This document shows positions 15,162 through 24,174 of a DNA stretch of 64,000 nt, in pieces; position 1 is the stretch's first letter, and every line of letters starts with the position of its first letter. This DNA comes from Celeribacter baekdonensis. GTDB taxonomy: Bacteria > Pseudomonadota > Alphaproteobacteria > Rhodobacterales > Rhodobacteraceae. Location of the stretch: contig NZ_CP028475.1 in NCBI RefSeq assembly GCF_003047105.1, positions 2,852,001-2,916,000 of the forward strand, read 5' to 3'. The notes under the pieces were generated by a model. That model made no database searches. It was not told the DNA's origin and saw nothing but the letters and a program-made list of their open reading frames with translations. A program made the position numbers and the translations under genes.

Positions 15162-16807
15162 CAGGCGGTCTCCTCCGTGTCTTCCATCCAGCCACGCAGG
15201 ATCTCAACCGTTTCGTCCTGACGGTCTTCGATCAGTCGTTTCAGGCGCTTAACCGGGTCGTTGGAGATGCCAAAGTCTTCGTCGCCAAAGTCAAAATCCG
15301 AAACCACGCCAAGGGTTGGCAACTCAAAGCCACCGTCAATTTCCCCATTGAGCGCAGGCGCACTGGAACGCGGCATCTCCGGCATGGGTATTGTCGCTGG
15401 CATATTGTCCATTCCGCTCCGCTCGGCGGCGGATTCGGCAGGTGCGGGAAGGGCAGCCGTGGCCGGTTTGGACAGGATCGGGCGCAGTACAAATAGACCC
15501 AAAACCAGCGAAACAACTGCCAAAACGGCGAGTTGGATGACAGACATAAGATCAATATTGATCCCGGAAATCAGCGAACTTTGTGCCTCTGTGCCAGCAA
15601 TGAGGAGAGGCTCGAACTCCATGGTTTTGATTGTAATCTGATCACCGCGTGTCTCGTCTAACCCGATGGCTGAGGACACAAGAGCGCTGAGTGAGGCCAG
15701 TTCATCTTCGCTTCGTGGGGTCCAGACGGATTCCTCGGTGTTAGGATCAATGGTTCGGATGCCATCAACCAAGACAGCAACGGTCAGCCTTTTGATGGCC
15801 CCCGGGCCACGTTGAACTTCACGGCGGGTTTCCGAGACCTCATAGTTCACGCGCTCGCGTGTTTCGCTGTTGTTTGAGCTCGAATCTCCCCCTGCGGCTC
15901 CGGCTCCGGTGGGCAGATTGGAGGCGACTGTCACCGACCCATTGCCAGAATCTTGTGAGGAATTTGAACGCTCTTCGGTTTCGGAACTGATGGCCACGCG
16001 CCCTTCCGGGTCGAATCGATGTTCAAAAATGGATTCTTGGTCGGTCACCGTTTCGAGCGAAACTTCGACCACCGCTTTGCCCACGCCCACCCGTGCCTCA
16101 AGCAAGCGCTGAACATTCTGGCGCAGTTCATCGGCGCGATCTGTGCTGGATGATGTGCCTGCTGCGGCGTCATCGCCCGAGACGACCACGCCGGAGCGAC
16201 CATCAATCACCGATACGTCTTCAGGGGCCAGGCCGGAGACAGCGGAGGCAACAAGATAGCGAAACGCCTTGGCCTGATCCGTGGAGAGGGCGCCGCTGGT
16301 GGTGATGACAGTCACGGAGGCCGAGGCTGCGATTTGGCGTTTGAAGGGTTGCGAAGAAGGATTGGCGATGAGCACTCTTGCGGAGCGAATTTGCGGGGAT
16401 GAAACAATCGTGCGTGCGATTTCGCCTTCTTTTGCCCGCCAATAGGCCGCGTCGAACATTTGCGATGTGGTGCCAAAGCCAGACAGGGAATCAAGCAATT
16501 CATAGCCACTGGTTGAATTCGAAGGCAGCCCTTCGGAGGCAAGTGTCATGCGCAACTCATCGCGGGCACTTGTGGGAACAAAGATCGCGCCTCCACGAAT
16601 TTCATAGGCCACGCCTCGTGCCTCAAGCGATTGCACAACCTCGCCCGCCGCACTCGATTCGAGTCCGGAATACAAAAGCGCCATGGAGGGTTTGGTCACC
16701 ATCCGAGACAGCCCGAGAATCGCGGCGAACATCAGCACAGTTGCGCCAATGACAATCACCCGGCGTTTCGGGTCGAGGTTGGACCAAACAGAGAGGATCT
16801 GTTGCAA
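15161..16807 (-). CDS. fliF: Flagellar MS-ring protein FliF
   Basis: A 548-residue protein that forms the membrane-embedded MS ring. N-terminal (about 18-38) and C-terminal (about 435-455) membrane helices bracket the ring-building domains, with YSGLESSAAGEVVQSLEARGVAYEIRGGAIFVP (about 46-78) as the first. The C-terminal tail should bind FliG; no fliG gene follows, unlike many operons. The start is TTG, supported by AAGGAG eight bases upstream. The middle contains a Gly/Ser/Asn-rich stretch (about 285-310). It diverges from fliL with a 127-bp promoter region containing a CtrA-like site. Confidence 0.93.
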   Translation of the reverse strand: MQQILSVWSNLDPKRRVIVIGATVLMFAAILGLSRMVTKPSMALLYSGLESSAAGEVVQSLEARGVAYEIRGGAIFVPTSARDELRMTLASEGLPSNSTSGYELLDSLSGFGTTSQMFDAAYWRAKEGEIARTIVSSPQIRSARVLIANPSSQPFKRQIAASASVTVITTSGALSTDQAKAFRYLVASAVSGLAPEDVSVIDGRSGVVVSGDDAAAGTSSSTDRADELRQNVQRLLEARVGVGKAVVEVSLETVTDQESIFEHRFDPEGRVAISSETEERSNSSQDSGNGSVTVASNLPTGAGAAGGDSSSNNSETRERVNYEVSETRREVQRGPGAIKRLTVAVLVDGIRTIDPNTEESVWTPRSEDELASLSALVSSAIGLDETRGDQITIKTMEFEPLLIAGTEAQSSLISGINIDLMSVIQLAVLAVVSLVLGLFVLRPILSKPATAALPAPAESAAERSGMDNMPATIPMPEMPRSSAPALNGEIDGGFELPTLGVVSDFDFGDEDFGISNDPVKRLKRLIEDRQDETVEILRGWMEDTEETA

Positions 16808-16870
16808 GACGTCACTCCTTAGATGTGCGGGCTTCTGCCCCCGTCTGTTTTAAGGAATGTCTGATGAGCC

Positions 16871-16885
16871 TTAACAATCGGTTAG
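16871..16885 (+). promoter_or_regulatory. Candidate CtrA site in the fliF/fliL divergent promoter
   Basis: TTAA-N7-TTAG (TTAACAATCGGTTAG) is one base from the consensus TTAA-N7-TTAA used by the alphaproteobacterial master regulator CtrA. A GANTC methylation site (GATTC, 16905-16909) lies 19 bp away. CtrA control of flagellar class II genes is known in Caulobacter and several Rhodobacterales. Confidence 0.5.
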
Positions 16886-16934
16886 CTAACTTCAGGATAA
16901 AACGGATTCGAGAAAGAAATTTTTGGATGGACCC

Positions 16935-17435
16935 ATGGCTGACGCGGAACAGCTCGACGAAGAACCGAAGAAAAAATCAAAACTCCCCCTGATCTTGGGG
17001 GTTGTCTTGATGTTGGCTTTGGGAGGCGGGGGATTTTTTGCCGTCTATTCAGGTTTGTTGCTCGCTCCTGCGGGCGGGCATGAAGAAGAGCAATTGAGCG
17101 AATTGGAGGGAGAGCCGCTCTCACTTTTACCAAGCGTCGCCTTCGTGTCGGTTGAGCCTTTGATCGTCAATCTCATTGATACCTCTGGGCGAGGTCGCCA
17201 CCTGCGGTTTCAGGCGCAATTGGAAGTGCCTTTGCAATATGAACAAGAGGTGATCACCCTTCTCCCCCGGGTTGTCGATATTTTGAACGGCTATCTTCGT
17301 GCCGTTGAAGTGTCAGAACTTGAAAACCCATCCGCCTTAGTGCGGCTGCGGTCGCAGATTTTGCGGCGGGTGCAGATCGTTGCGGGTGAAGGGCGGATCA
17401 AGGACGTTCTCATCATGGAATTCGTGGTCAATTGA
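16935..17435 (+). CDS. fliL: Flagellar basal-body protein FliL, copy 1
   Basis: A 166-residue single-pass inner-membrane protein: charged cytoplasmic N-terminus (EEPKKKSK), membrane helix at about 18-40, then the periplasmic FliL domain with SVEPLIVNLIDTSGRGRHLRFQAQLEV (about 75-101). FliL sits around the stator and supports MotAB function. The start at ATG 16935 is preferred to a TTG four codons earlier. It opens the operon that includes the MotE-like gene and motA. A second fliL is at 26425-26934. Confidence 0.9.
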   Translation: MADAEQLDEEPKKKSKLPLILGVVLMLALGGGGFFAVYSGLLLAPAGGHEEEQLSELEGEPLSLLPSVAFVSVEPLIVNLIDTSGRGRHLRFQAQLEVPLQYEQEVITLLPRVVDILNGYLRAVEVSELENPSALVRLRSQILRRVQIVAGEGRIKDVLIMEFVVN

Positions 17436-17445
17436 GGAGCCGGAT

Positions 17446-17853
17446 ATGGAACTGATAGCTGATATTTTGATGATCGCCGGGACCTTCGCCGTTGGCGTGT
17501 ATTGCGCGGTTCTTGCCCGCCGACTTAGTCGGTTTACCGATCTTGAAAAAGGTGTTGGTGGCGCGATTGCCGTTTTGTCCGCTCAGGTGGATGATATGAC
17601 TAAAACATTGATCAAGGCACAAAAAACAGCGGCTGGATCTGCGGTGAAGCTCGAAGATCTCACCTCGCGCGCTGAAGATGTGTCGCGCCGTTTGGAGCTG
17701 TTGATTGCCTCCATGCACGATTTGCCAGAAGCCCCCAAAACTGCTCCGAGCGGAGGTTCATCCGTTGCCCCTCAGTCTTCTTCGGTAGACGTTAATATTG
17801 AAGGCGAAACATTGTTTCTGAGTCAGAGACGCCGCGTGGAGGCCGCAGAATGA
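17446..17853 (+). CDS. Conserved-position hypothetical membrane protein of the flagellar operon
   Basis: A 135-residue protein with one N-terminal membrane helix (about 3-22, IADILMIAGTFAVGVYCAVLA), a predicted coiled coil (about 40-90) and a Ser/Pro-rich, probably flexible, tail. A GAGGAG ribosome site precedes the ATG. It lies between fliL and the MotE-like gene, overlapping the latter by 4 bp. I do not recognise a named family. Its build (anchor plus coiled coil) and position suggest a stator or basal-body accessory. Confidence 0.8.
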   Translation: MELIADILMIAGTFAVGVYCAVLARRLSRFTDLEKGVGGAIAVLSAQVDDMTKTLIKAQKTAAGSAVKLEDLTSRAEDVSRRLELLIASMHDLPEAPKTAPSGGSSVAPQSSSVDVNIEGETLFLSQRRRVEAAE

Positions 17854-18479
17854 AAGCGTCCAAGCCCAAGGTAAAAAGGAAGACACCCAAACGCAAAATG
17901 CGCTCAGGCCGCGGTGCTCTGTGGATCATTGCCTTGGTCTTTTTGACCTCGGCCGTGGTGCGTTTGGCGTCGGGCACAGGTGCCGCAATTGCAAGGGAAG
18001 TGTCGGATCTTAAACATGGTGCGGGAACAGAATCGCATGGGGCGGCTGATCCGGCTGTGTGTCAAACGGACGAAGAAACTCAGGCGCTGATTGCAGCTCT
18101 TCTAAAGCGTGAAAAGCGTGTTGGCGAAAAAGAGTTTTTGGTCGCTCAGAAAATGAAAGAAATTGAAGTCGCAAAGGCTGAAATTATTGAAAGCATGGGC
18201 GTTTTAGAACAGGCGGAAGCGCGCCTGGAAGCGACCATGGTTCGTTCACAATCTGCCGCTGAGGACGATTTGGCAAAGCTCACAACCGTCTACGAATCGA
18301 TGAAACCGAAAGAGGCAGCGGCGTTGTTTGAAGCGATGTCCCCCGATTTTGCCGCCGGTTTCTTGGGTCGGATGCGTCCCGATGCGGCCGGTGCCGTGAT
18401 GGCGGGCCTAAAGCCCGAAACAGCCTATACAATATCTGTCATTTTGGCGGGCAGAAATGCCAATGCCCCAAGCGAATAA
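17850..18479 (+). CDS. motE: MotE-like flagellar motor chaperone (MgtE_N domain)
   Basis: A 209-residue protein: basic N-terminus, one membrane helix (about 24-42), a long coiled coil (about 75-140) and a C-terminal helical repeat VYESMKPKEAAALFEAMSPDFAAGFLGRMRPDAAGAVMAGLKPETAYTI, the MgtE intracellular N-domain type. In other alphaproteobacteria (Sinorhizobium) MotE stabilises the periplasmic MotC protein and is needed for motor rotation. It is immediately upstream of motA, which fits. The symbol is by analogy. Confidence 0.78.
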   Translation: MKASKPKVKRKTPKRKMRSGRGALWIIALVFLTSAVVRLASGTGAAIAREVSDLKHGAGTESHGAADPAVCQTDEETQALIAALLKREKRVGEKEFLVAQKMKEIEVAKAEIIESMGVLEQAEARLEATMVRSQSAAEDDLAKLTTVYESMKPKEAAALFEAMSPDFAAGFLGRMRPDAAGAVMAGLKPETAYTISVILAGRNANAPSE

Positions 18480-18556
18480 AATGCATTTTACAGACTTTTT
18501 TAAGAGGTTTGTGACAGGGTTATCTCACCCGGACTCTAGGTTAAGGACATAAAAAC

Positions 18557-19426
18557 ATGATCGGTATCGTTGGAATTCTGCTGATCTTTATCATGGTGTT
18601 CGGTGGCTACATTGCCGCGGGCGGCAAGCTTGGGATTATTCTCAAATCATTGCCCTTTGAGTTCATGATGATCGGCGGCGCCGCTGCTGGGGCTTTCGTG
18701 ATTTCCAACGATATATCCGGTATCAAACACACGCTGAAAGATATGGGGAAAGTTTTCAAAGGCCCTAAATGGAAGCATGAAGATTACAAAGACCTGCTTT
18801 GTCTGCTTTTCGAACTGATCCGTTTGGCAAGACAAAATCCCGTGGGGCTTGAGGAGCATATTGAGGCACCTGAAAATTCTTCGATATTTACGAAATACCC
18901 TAAAATTTTGAGTGACACAGAAGCCGTGGCACTGATCTGCGATACTTTGCGCTCGGCCTCCATGAACTATGATGATCCGCATCAAGTTGAGGAAGTCCTT
19001 GAAAAGCGTCTTGAGGCGAATTTGCATCACGCTCTTCATTCGTCCCACGCCATGGCAGCGATCGGTGACGGACTTCCCGCACTTGGGATCGTCGCGGCCG
19101 TGTTGGGCGTCATCAAAACGATGGCGTCCATTGATCAGCCACCAGAAATCTTGGGCAAAATGATTGGCGGTGCTCTCGTCGGGACATTCCTTGGGGTGTT
19201 TTTGGCATACGGTCTGGTTGGGCCATTCTCGGCGAAAATGAAGGATGTCATTGAAGAAGACGGACATTTTTACCAACTCATCAGAGAAGTTCTTGTCGCA
19301 AACCTTCATAATCATGCCACGAATATTTGTATCGAGGTGGGGCGCCAAAATACTCCTGGCCATTGTCGACCGAGTTTTTCCGAGTTGGAAGAAGCCCTAA
19401 AAGAGGTCAAATCGGACGCCGCATGA
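18557..19426 (+). CDS. motA: Flagellar motor stator protein MotA
   Basis: A 289-residue stator subunit with four membrane segments (about 1-20, 30-50, 165-190, 200-225) and the large cytoplasmic loop between the second and third. GDGLPALGIVAAVLGVIKTM and GGALVGTFLGVFLAYGLVGP are the proton-channel helices typical of MotA. An AAGGAC ribosome site is present. It is followed at once (ATGA) by a large unrecognised exported protein, not by motB, which must be elsewhere. Confidence 0.94.
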   Translation: MIGIVGILLIFIMVFGGYIAAGGKLGIILKSLPFEFMMIGGAAAGAFVISNDISGIKHTLKDMGKVFKGPKWKHEDYKDLLCLLFELIRLARQNPVGLEEHIEAPENSSIFTKYPKILSDTEAVALICDTLRSASMNYDDPHQVEEVLEKRLEANLHHALHSSHAMAAIGDGLPALGIVAAVLGVIKTMASIDQPPEILGKMIGGALVGTFLGVFLAYGLVGPFSAKMKDVIEEDGHFYQLIREVLVANLHNHATNICIEVGRQNTPGHCRPSFSELEEALKEVKSDAA

Positions 19427-21846
19427 TCCGCGTTTTCACTGTCATTCTCGCGATTTTCATTTGTCCGCTGATGCTGCGGGCCGAATCGGTTGCTCTCCTG
19501 TCTGGAGAGCATGCCGATTTTTCGCGCATCGTTCTTCAGTTTCCGACAGTTGTGGATTGGGAGTTTGGGCGGCAGGGTGATAGCTATGCATTTCGCGTAT
19601 CCGAGAAAGATATCGAATTCGATGCAAGAGCCGTTTTCGACAAGATCCCCAGAACCAGAATCACAGCCATTTCAACCGAACCATCCAGCTTTGTCATTCG
19701 GGTTTCTGATGCTGTACATGCGGATGCTTTCGAGCTGCGAGAAGGCCGTATCGTCATAGATATCAAAGATGGAGCGCCACGTTCCGCTTCAAAGTTTGAA
19801 CGGCCTTTTCCTGCTGTTGAGACAAATCAAGTCATGGAGAATGACAACCTTCTTCCTTTGACAAGAGCTGTAGAAACCAACGAAACAATGCAGACTCCCA
19901 TGCCCAGTTTGGCGGAGGTCAACGTCGCTGAGCCACTCCTGATTTCCGGTGATGGTCGGGACAATTTTAGAGGTGTGCAAGAGGATGTGATTGGTCAAGA
20001 CATTGGCCAAGACGGTCTGGAGTTCCCGATTGTGTTTGGTGGTGGTCAAGCTGGAGGCGATCGATTTGCATCGCCACCTCTGTCAACCATGGAGACTTAC
20101 GAAAAGAACACTGAGAAACGCAATCAGCGCGTTGACGAACTTCAATTGCAGTTGCTTGAACAGGTCGGACGAGCCGTATCCCAAGGATTGCTGGAGGCAG
20201 ATGTGACCCCGACTGAAACCATCGTCGAAGAAGCCCAGTCACATGCTCAAACCGAGGAGCAACAGGGGCAGATCAAGGCCCCAGAAGCTGAGGTTGAAGA
20301 CACTAAAGCGGATCGCAGCCACATTCTCATTCAGTCTTCAATTGATCGCGAGCAACTGCGACCAGACGACTCCACACGCCGCGATGAAAATGGCAATATC
20401 TGCCTTGAGAATACTTTGGTGGCCATCGAAAATTGGGGCGATCCACTGGATCAGGGATTGCAGCTTCCAATGTTTCGTGCGGGCGCGATTGGTGAATTTG
20501 ATACCCCTGACCCAGAGGGTGTCAAACGTTTGGCGAGGTATTATCTTTTTCTGACATTTGGTGTTGAGGCAAAGTCGGTTCTAACCAATTTTGGGGTGAC
20601 GGTTGAAGGGCACGATATCCTCTGGGCGATCTCTGATATTATGGACCATGGATATGCCTCTAACCCTGGGCGTTTGGACCAACAATTTCGGTGTGATGGG
20701 GAAGTCGCCTTTTGGTCTGTTATGTCCAAAAAACATCTGAACGCTTGGGAAGAGTACAACAAAAACAGTATTTTGTCGACGTTTTCCGCCTTGCCGCTGC
20801 ATATTCGCCGCCACCTCGGGCCTATTCTTTCGGAACGCTTTCTTGAGATTAACGATGAGACCAGCGCGAAAAACATTCAAAATGCAATTGCACGCGCCGA
20901 AGGTGAACATGGCGATGCATACGACCTTCTCGACGCGGAATTGCAGCTCGCTGATGGTGGCACAGAAAAGGCCGTTTCAACTTTTGAAGACATTGTCCGT
21001 CAAGATGGCCCCATGGCTGCAGAAGCCTTGGTTCGTTTGATTGAGACCAAGGCGATCTCCGGTGAAGCCATCGACCGAAAATTTGCGGAGAATGCGGAAG
21101 CCATGGCGGTGGAGTATCGGGGCAGTGCTGATGGCGAGGCGCTCCAAAACGCGGCAATCCTTGCGCGGATTTACTCTGGTGATGCAGACGTCGCGCTTCG
21201 GCGCGTCCTTGATCGAGAAACAGGGTCGGGTGCAGATAAGACCACGCTAGACGTCTTAATGTCCGCAGCTTTGGAAGAATTGGCGTCAAAGAGTGATGAG
21301 ATGACTTTTTCCAAAGTTGTGATCGGCAATCTTAACAAAATTTCTAATGCACCCATCACAGATTCGTCGCGTCTCAATACGTCTGAGCGCCTTATAGATA
21401 TGGGGTTTTTCGATGCAGCTTTAGAAATGATGACTCGCTACAATGGTGAGGGCGACGAAGAGGCTAAGTTGATTTTGGCCAGAGCATTTTTGGGAACTGG
21501 TGAGCCAGATGCAGCTCTTCGATATGCCAGCCAAGTCCCGGGGGAAGAGGCGCGCGGCATTGAGGCAAAGGCATATTTCTATTTGAATGAACCAGAAAAA
21601 GCACTTCAATCCCTAGAGGGCCTTGGAGAAGGCACCAACAAAGACACGTTTGCTGTCATAGCCGAAGATTGGAATGGCCTCGAAGGTTCTCAAAACCCGG
21701 ACGTGGCACGGTTCGCGGAGTCTGTGCTGGCAACGCTACCAATTTCGGCGAGCAACACTGATGGGACGCCTAGCCTTTCGTCTGTCCAAGACATCCTCTC
21801 TTCAAGCCGTGAGAAACGCAGTGCTCTTGAGGCTATTCTCGACTGA
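19423..21846 (+). CDS. Large exported repeat protein between motA and flhA
   Basis: An 807-residue protein with a signal peptide (residues 1-19, ending LMLRAES). The first 120 residues (IVLQFPTVVDWEFGRQGDSYAFRVSEKDIEFD...) look like an AMIN-type beta domain, often used to bind the cell wall. A low-complexity, acidic linker with many Glu/Gln (about 190-330) follows. The C-terminal half is alpha-helical with tetratricopeptide-like signatures (for example AALEMMTRYNGEGDEEAKLILARAFLGTGEPDAALRYASQV). It overlaps motA by 4 bp. The layout resembles a periplasmic scaffold for the motor, comparable in place, not in sequence, to MotC/MotD in rhizobia. It is not a recognised named family to me. Confidence 0.85.
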   Translation: MIRVFTVILAIFICPLMLRAESVALLSGEHADFSRIVLQFPTVVDWEFGRQGDSYAFRVSEKDIEFDARAVFDKIPRTRITAISTEPSSFVIRVSDAVHADAFELREGRIVIDIKDGAPRSASKFERPFPAVETNQVMENDNLLPLTRAVETNETMQTPMPSLAEVNVAEPLLISGDGRDNFRGVQEDVIGQDIGQDGLEFPIVFGGGQAGGDRFASPPLSTMETYEKNTEKRNQRVDELQLQLLEQVGRAVSQGLLEADVTPTETIVEEAQSHAQTEEQQGQIKAPEAEVEDTKADRSHILIQSSIDREQLRPDDSTRRDENGNICLENTLVAIENWGDPLDQGLQLPMFRAGAIGEFDTPDPEGVKRLARYYLFLTFGVEAKSVLTNFGVTVEGHDILWAISDIMDHGYASNPGRLDQQFRCDGEVAFWSVMSKKHLNAWEEYNKNSILSTFSALPLHIRRHLGPILSERFLEINDETSAKNIQNAIARAEGEHGDAYDLLDAELQLADGGTEKAVSTFEDIVRQDGPMAAEALVRLIETKAISGEAIDRKFAENAEAMAVEYRGSADGEALQNAAILARIYSGDADVALRRVLDRETGSGADKTTLDVLMSAALEELASKSDEMTFSKVVIGNLNKISNAPITDSSRLNTSERLIDMGFFDAALEMMTRYNGEGDEEAKLILARAFLGTGEPDAALRYASQVPGEEARGIEAKAYFYLNEPEKALQSLEGLGEGTNKDTFAVIAEDWNGLEGSQNPDVARFAESVLATLPISASNTDGTPSLSSVQDILSSSREKRSALEAILD

Positions 21847-22083
21847 AAAGAGAGAGTGCAGGGCTCGTGTACACACTTTGTAAACCACGTTCACCATAGT
21901 CTCGTCGAAACAATAGCAAGAATTGCGACAGACAATGAGCGTATGGATTATTTCCAAGGGGTCTGATCTTTTGTCAGACAAGAGTGCCACATTGGGTCGC
22001 TCTGGCGTGGGGCATCAAACCGACACTCGAAAATCCTATCGCCCCATATCCCCTATTGGAACATGCATTTTTGAGGTTGCGCG
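21847..22083. other. Intergenic region before flhA
   Basis: 237 bp with no convincing gene. I see no CtrA-like TTAA-N7-TTAA site, GANTC site or strong terminator here. It probably carries the flhA promoter, but I cannot place it. Confidence 0.5.
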
Positions 22084-24174
22084 ATGACCTTTAGCCTCAA
22101 AGAAATATTCAAACCAACGATCATGTTGGCACTGGCGCTCATGGTGGTCATTGTCATGATGGTCCTGCCGGTGCCATCATGGATCCTCGATCTTGGACTC
22201 GCCACAAGCTTTGCGCTTGCCATTCTGATTTTTACGGTCACGCTTTTTATTGAGCGCCCGCTGGATTTCTCAGCCTTTCCCACCGTTCTTTTGGCAAGCC
22301 TGATGTTGCGCTTGTCGCTCAATGTGTCCTCTACAAAACTCATCATTGGCCAAGGCCATACCGGTACAAACGCCGCCGGAAATGTGATCGAAGGGTTTGC
22401 CAGTTTTGTGATGAGCGGATCAGTCTTGCTCGGGTTGGTTGTCTTTACGGTCCTGTTGATTGTGAACTTTATGGTGATCACCAAAGGCGCTGGTCGGATG
22501 GCGGAGGTGGGCGCGCGGTTTGCGTTGGATGGTATGCCTGGACGTCAACTTGCTATTGATGCCGATCTTTCCGCCGGCGCGATCACCCATGAACAGGCGA
22601 AACTCCGTCGCGAGTTGGAATTGGCAGAAACCACCTTTTTCGGGTCATTGGACGGGGCCTCGAAATTCGTCAAAGGTGATGCTGTTGCGGGGCTTTTGAT
22701 CACTCTTATGAATATCATTATGGGGTTGGTCATTGGCGTGACTGTGCATGGAATGCCAATCGGTAAAGCCTTTGAAACCTACGCGATTTTGACAATCGGG
22801 GATGGTTTGGTCAGTCAAATTCCTTCGGTTATCATTTCTATCGCGGCTGCCCTGTTACTTGCAAAGGGCGGCACGAGTGGATCTGCTGATCTCGCTCTCT
22901 TCCGCCAATTGGGAAAATATCCGCCTGCGCTCTATACCGTCGGTGTTTTGATGACCCTCTTTGCTTTTGTTCCCGGTCTGCCATTCGTGCCGTTCATTGG
23001 TGGGGCTGCGCTCTTGGCAGGGAGTGGGTATTATATGGCGCGCAAGAATGACGAAGAAGAAAAAGAGCAGGAAAAACAAGAGGTCAAGGCAAGTGCAGAG
23101 GCAGAAAAGACAGAGTCCATGGGCGATATTTTGGACCTCGATGATATCCATGTTGAGTTTGCCCCGGACCTTGTCGCGATGGTTCTTGACCAACAAACGG
23201 GTCTTGATGCCCGTATCGTGAATATGCGCAATCATGTTGCCACCGTGTTTGGTCTCATTCTGCCGGAAATCCGTCTGACCGATGATCCGACCCTGCCTGC
23301 GGGAACATATGTCGTTCGAATTCAGGGCGTTGAGCAGGCCCGTGATCGGTTGCGCAAAGACCAGGCCCTCGCTCTTGTCTACGGTGATGCCAATGGGCTG
23401 CCCCTTGGTGAAGACGTGTCTGAACCGGTTTATGGCGCGCCCGCTCGCTGGATCGATCCGTCCAAAAAAGAAGACGCCGCCTTGATGGGGTGTACGGTTG
23501 TGAGCGCAACGGAAGTGTTGGCCACCCATCTTCTGGAAGTGATCAAGCGCAATTTCCCACGCCTTCTGACGATGAAATCGCTGCGCAGATTGCTGGACGA
23601 AATGAGCAACTTGTCGGACACCAAACGGGCTGAGGCCAACCAAAAGTTGCTCAATGACATGATCCCAGAGCGGGTGCCGATGGATTTGTTGCTCTCCGTG
23701 CTCCGACTGTTGCTTGAAGAACGTGTGTCCATTCGAAATATGGCGCTGATTTTGGAGTCGATTTCCGAGGCACGCGGCGCCCATTCCACTGCGGAATCCA
23801 TTTGCGAACATGTCCGTCAGCGCCTCGGATTTCAACTGATTTCAGAGATCAAACGCGAAGATGGGACCCTGCCGCTTTTGCAACTTGCGCCAGAATGGGA
23901 GGATCGGTTTACGACCTACCAAATTGAGGGCGAGCGCGGGAGTACGGATGTCGCGCTGCCTCCCGCCGAATTTAACAAACTTGCCAAAACCATGGCGGAT
24001 AAAATCGCCAAAGCTGGCGAAACGGGAATTTATCCGGGGATCGTAACGTCGACACGGCGGCGTCGGTTCCTTCGCACGGTTTTGTCTGCGCAAGGCATTC
24101 ACAATCCGGTCTATTCGTTTGAGGAAATCGGAACCGACGCCAAACCCTCCCTCGTCGGCTTGGTGCCGGCATGA
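22084..24174 (+). CDS. flhA: Flagellar export gate protein FlhA
   Basis: A 696-residue protein with about eight N-terminal membrane helices (residues 10-310) and a large cytoplasmic domain that receives export chaperones. The signature between helices 4 and 5 is clear (GRMAEVGARFALDGMPGRQLAIDADL, about 138-163). A charged linker rich in Glu/Lys (about 320-345) connects the halves. It starts an operon with fliR and flhB, overlapping fliR by 4 bp. GAGGT precedes the start. Confidence 0.95.
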   Translation: MTFSLKEIFKPTIMLALALMVVIVMMVLPVPSWILDLGLATSFALAILIFTVTLFIERPLDFSAFPTVLLASLMLRLSLNVSSTKLIIGQGHTGTNAAGNVIEGFASFVMSGSVLLGLVVFTVLLIVNFMVITKGAGRMAEVGARFALDGMPGRQLAIDADLSAGAITHEQAKLRRELELAETTFFGSLDGASKFVKGDAVAGLLITLMNIIMGLVIGVTVHGMPIGKAFETYAILTIGDGLVSQIPSVIISIAAALLLAKGGTSGSADLALFRQLGKYPPALYTVGVLMTLFAFVPGLPFVPFIGGAALLAGSGYYMARKNDEEEKEQEKQEVKASAEAEKTESMGDILDLDDIHVEFAPDLVAMVLDQQTGLDARIVNMRNHVATVFGLILPEIRLTDDPTLPAGTYVVRIQGVEQARDRLRKDQALALVYGDANGLPLGEDVSEPVYGAPARWIDPSKKEDAALMGCTVVSATEVLATHLLEVIKRNFPRLLTMKSLRRLLDEMSNLSDTKRAEANQKLLNDMIPERVPMDLLLSVLRLLLEERVSIRNMALILESISEARGAHSTAESICEHVRQRLGFQLISEIKREDGTLPLLQLAPEWEDRFTTYQIEGERGSTDVALPPAEFNKLAKTMADKIAKAGETGIYPGIVTSTRRRRFLRTVLSAQGIHNPVYSFEEIGTDAKPSLVGLVPA

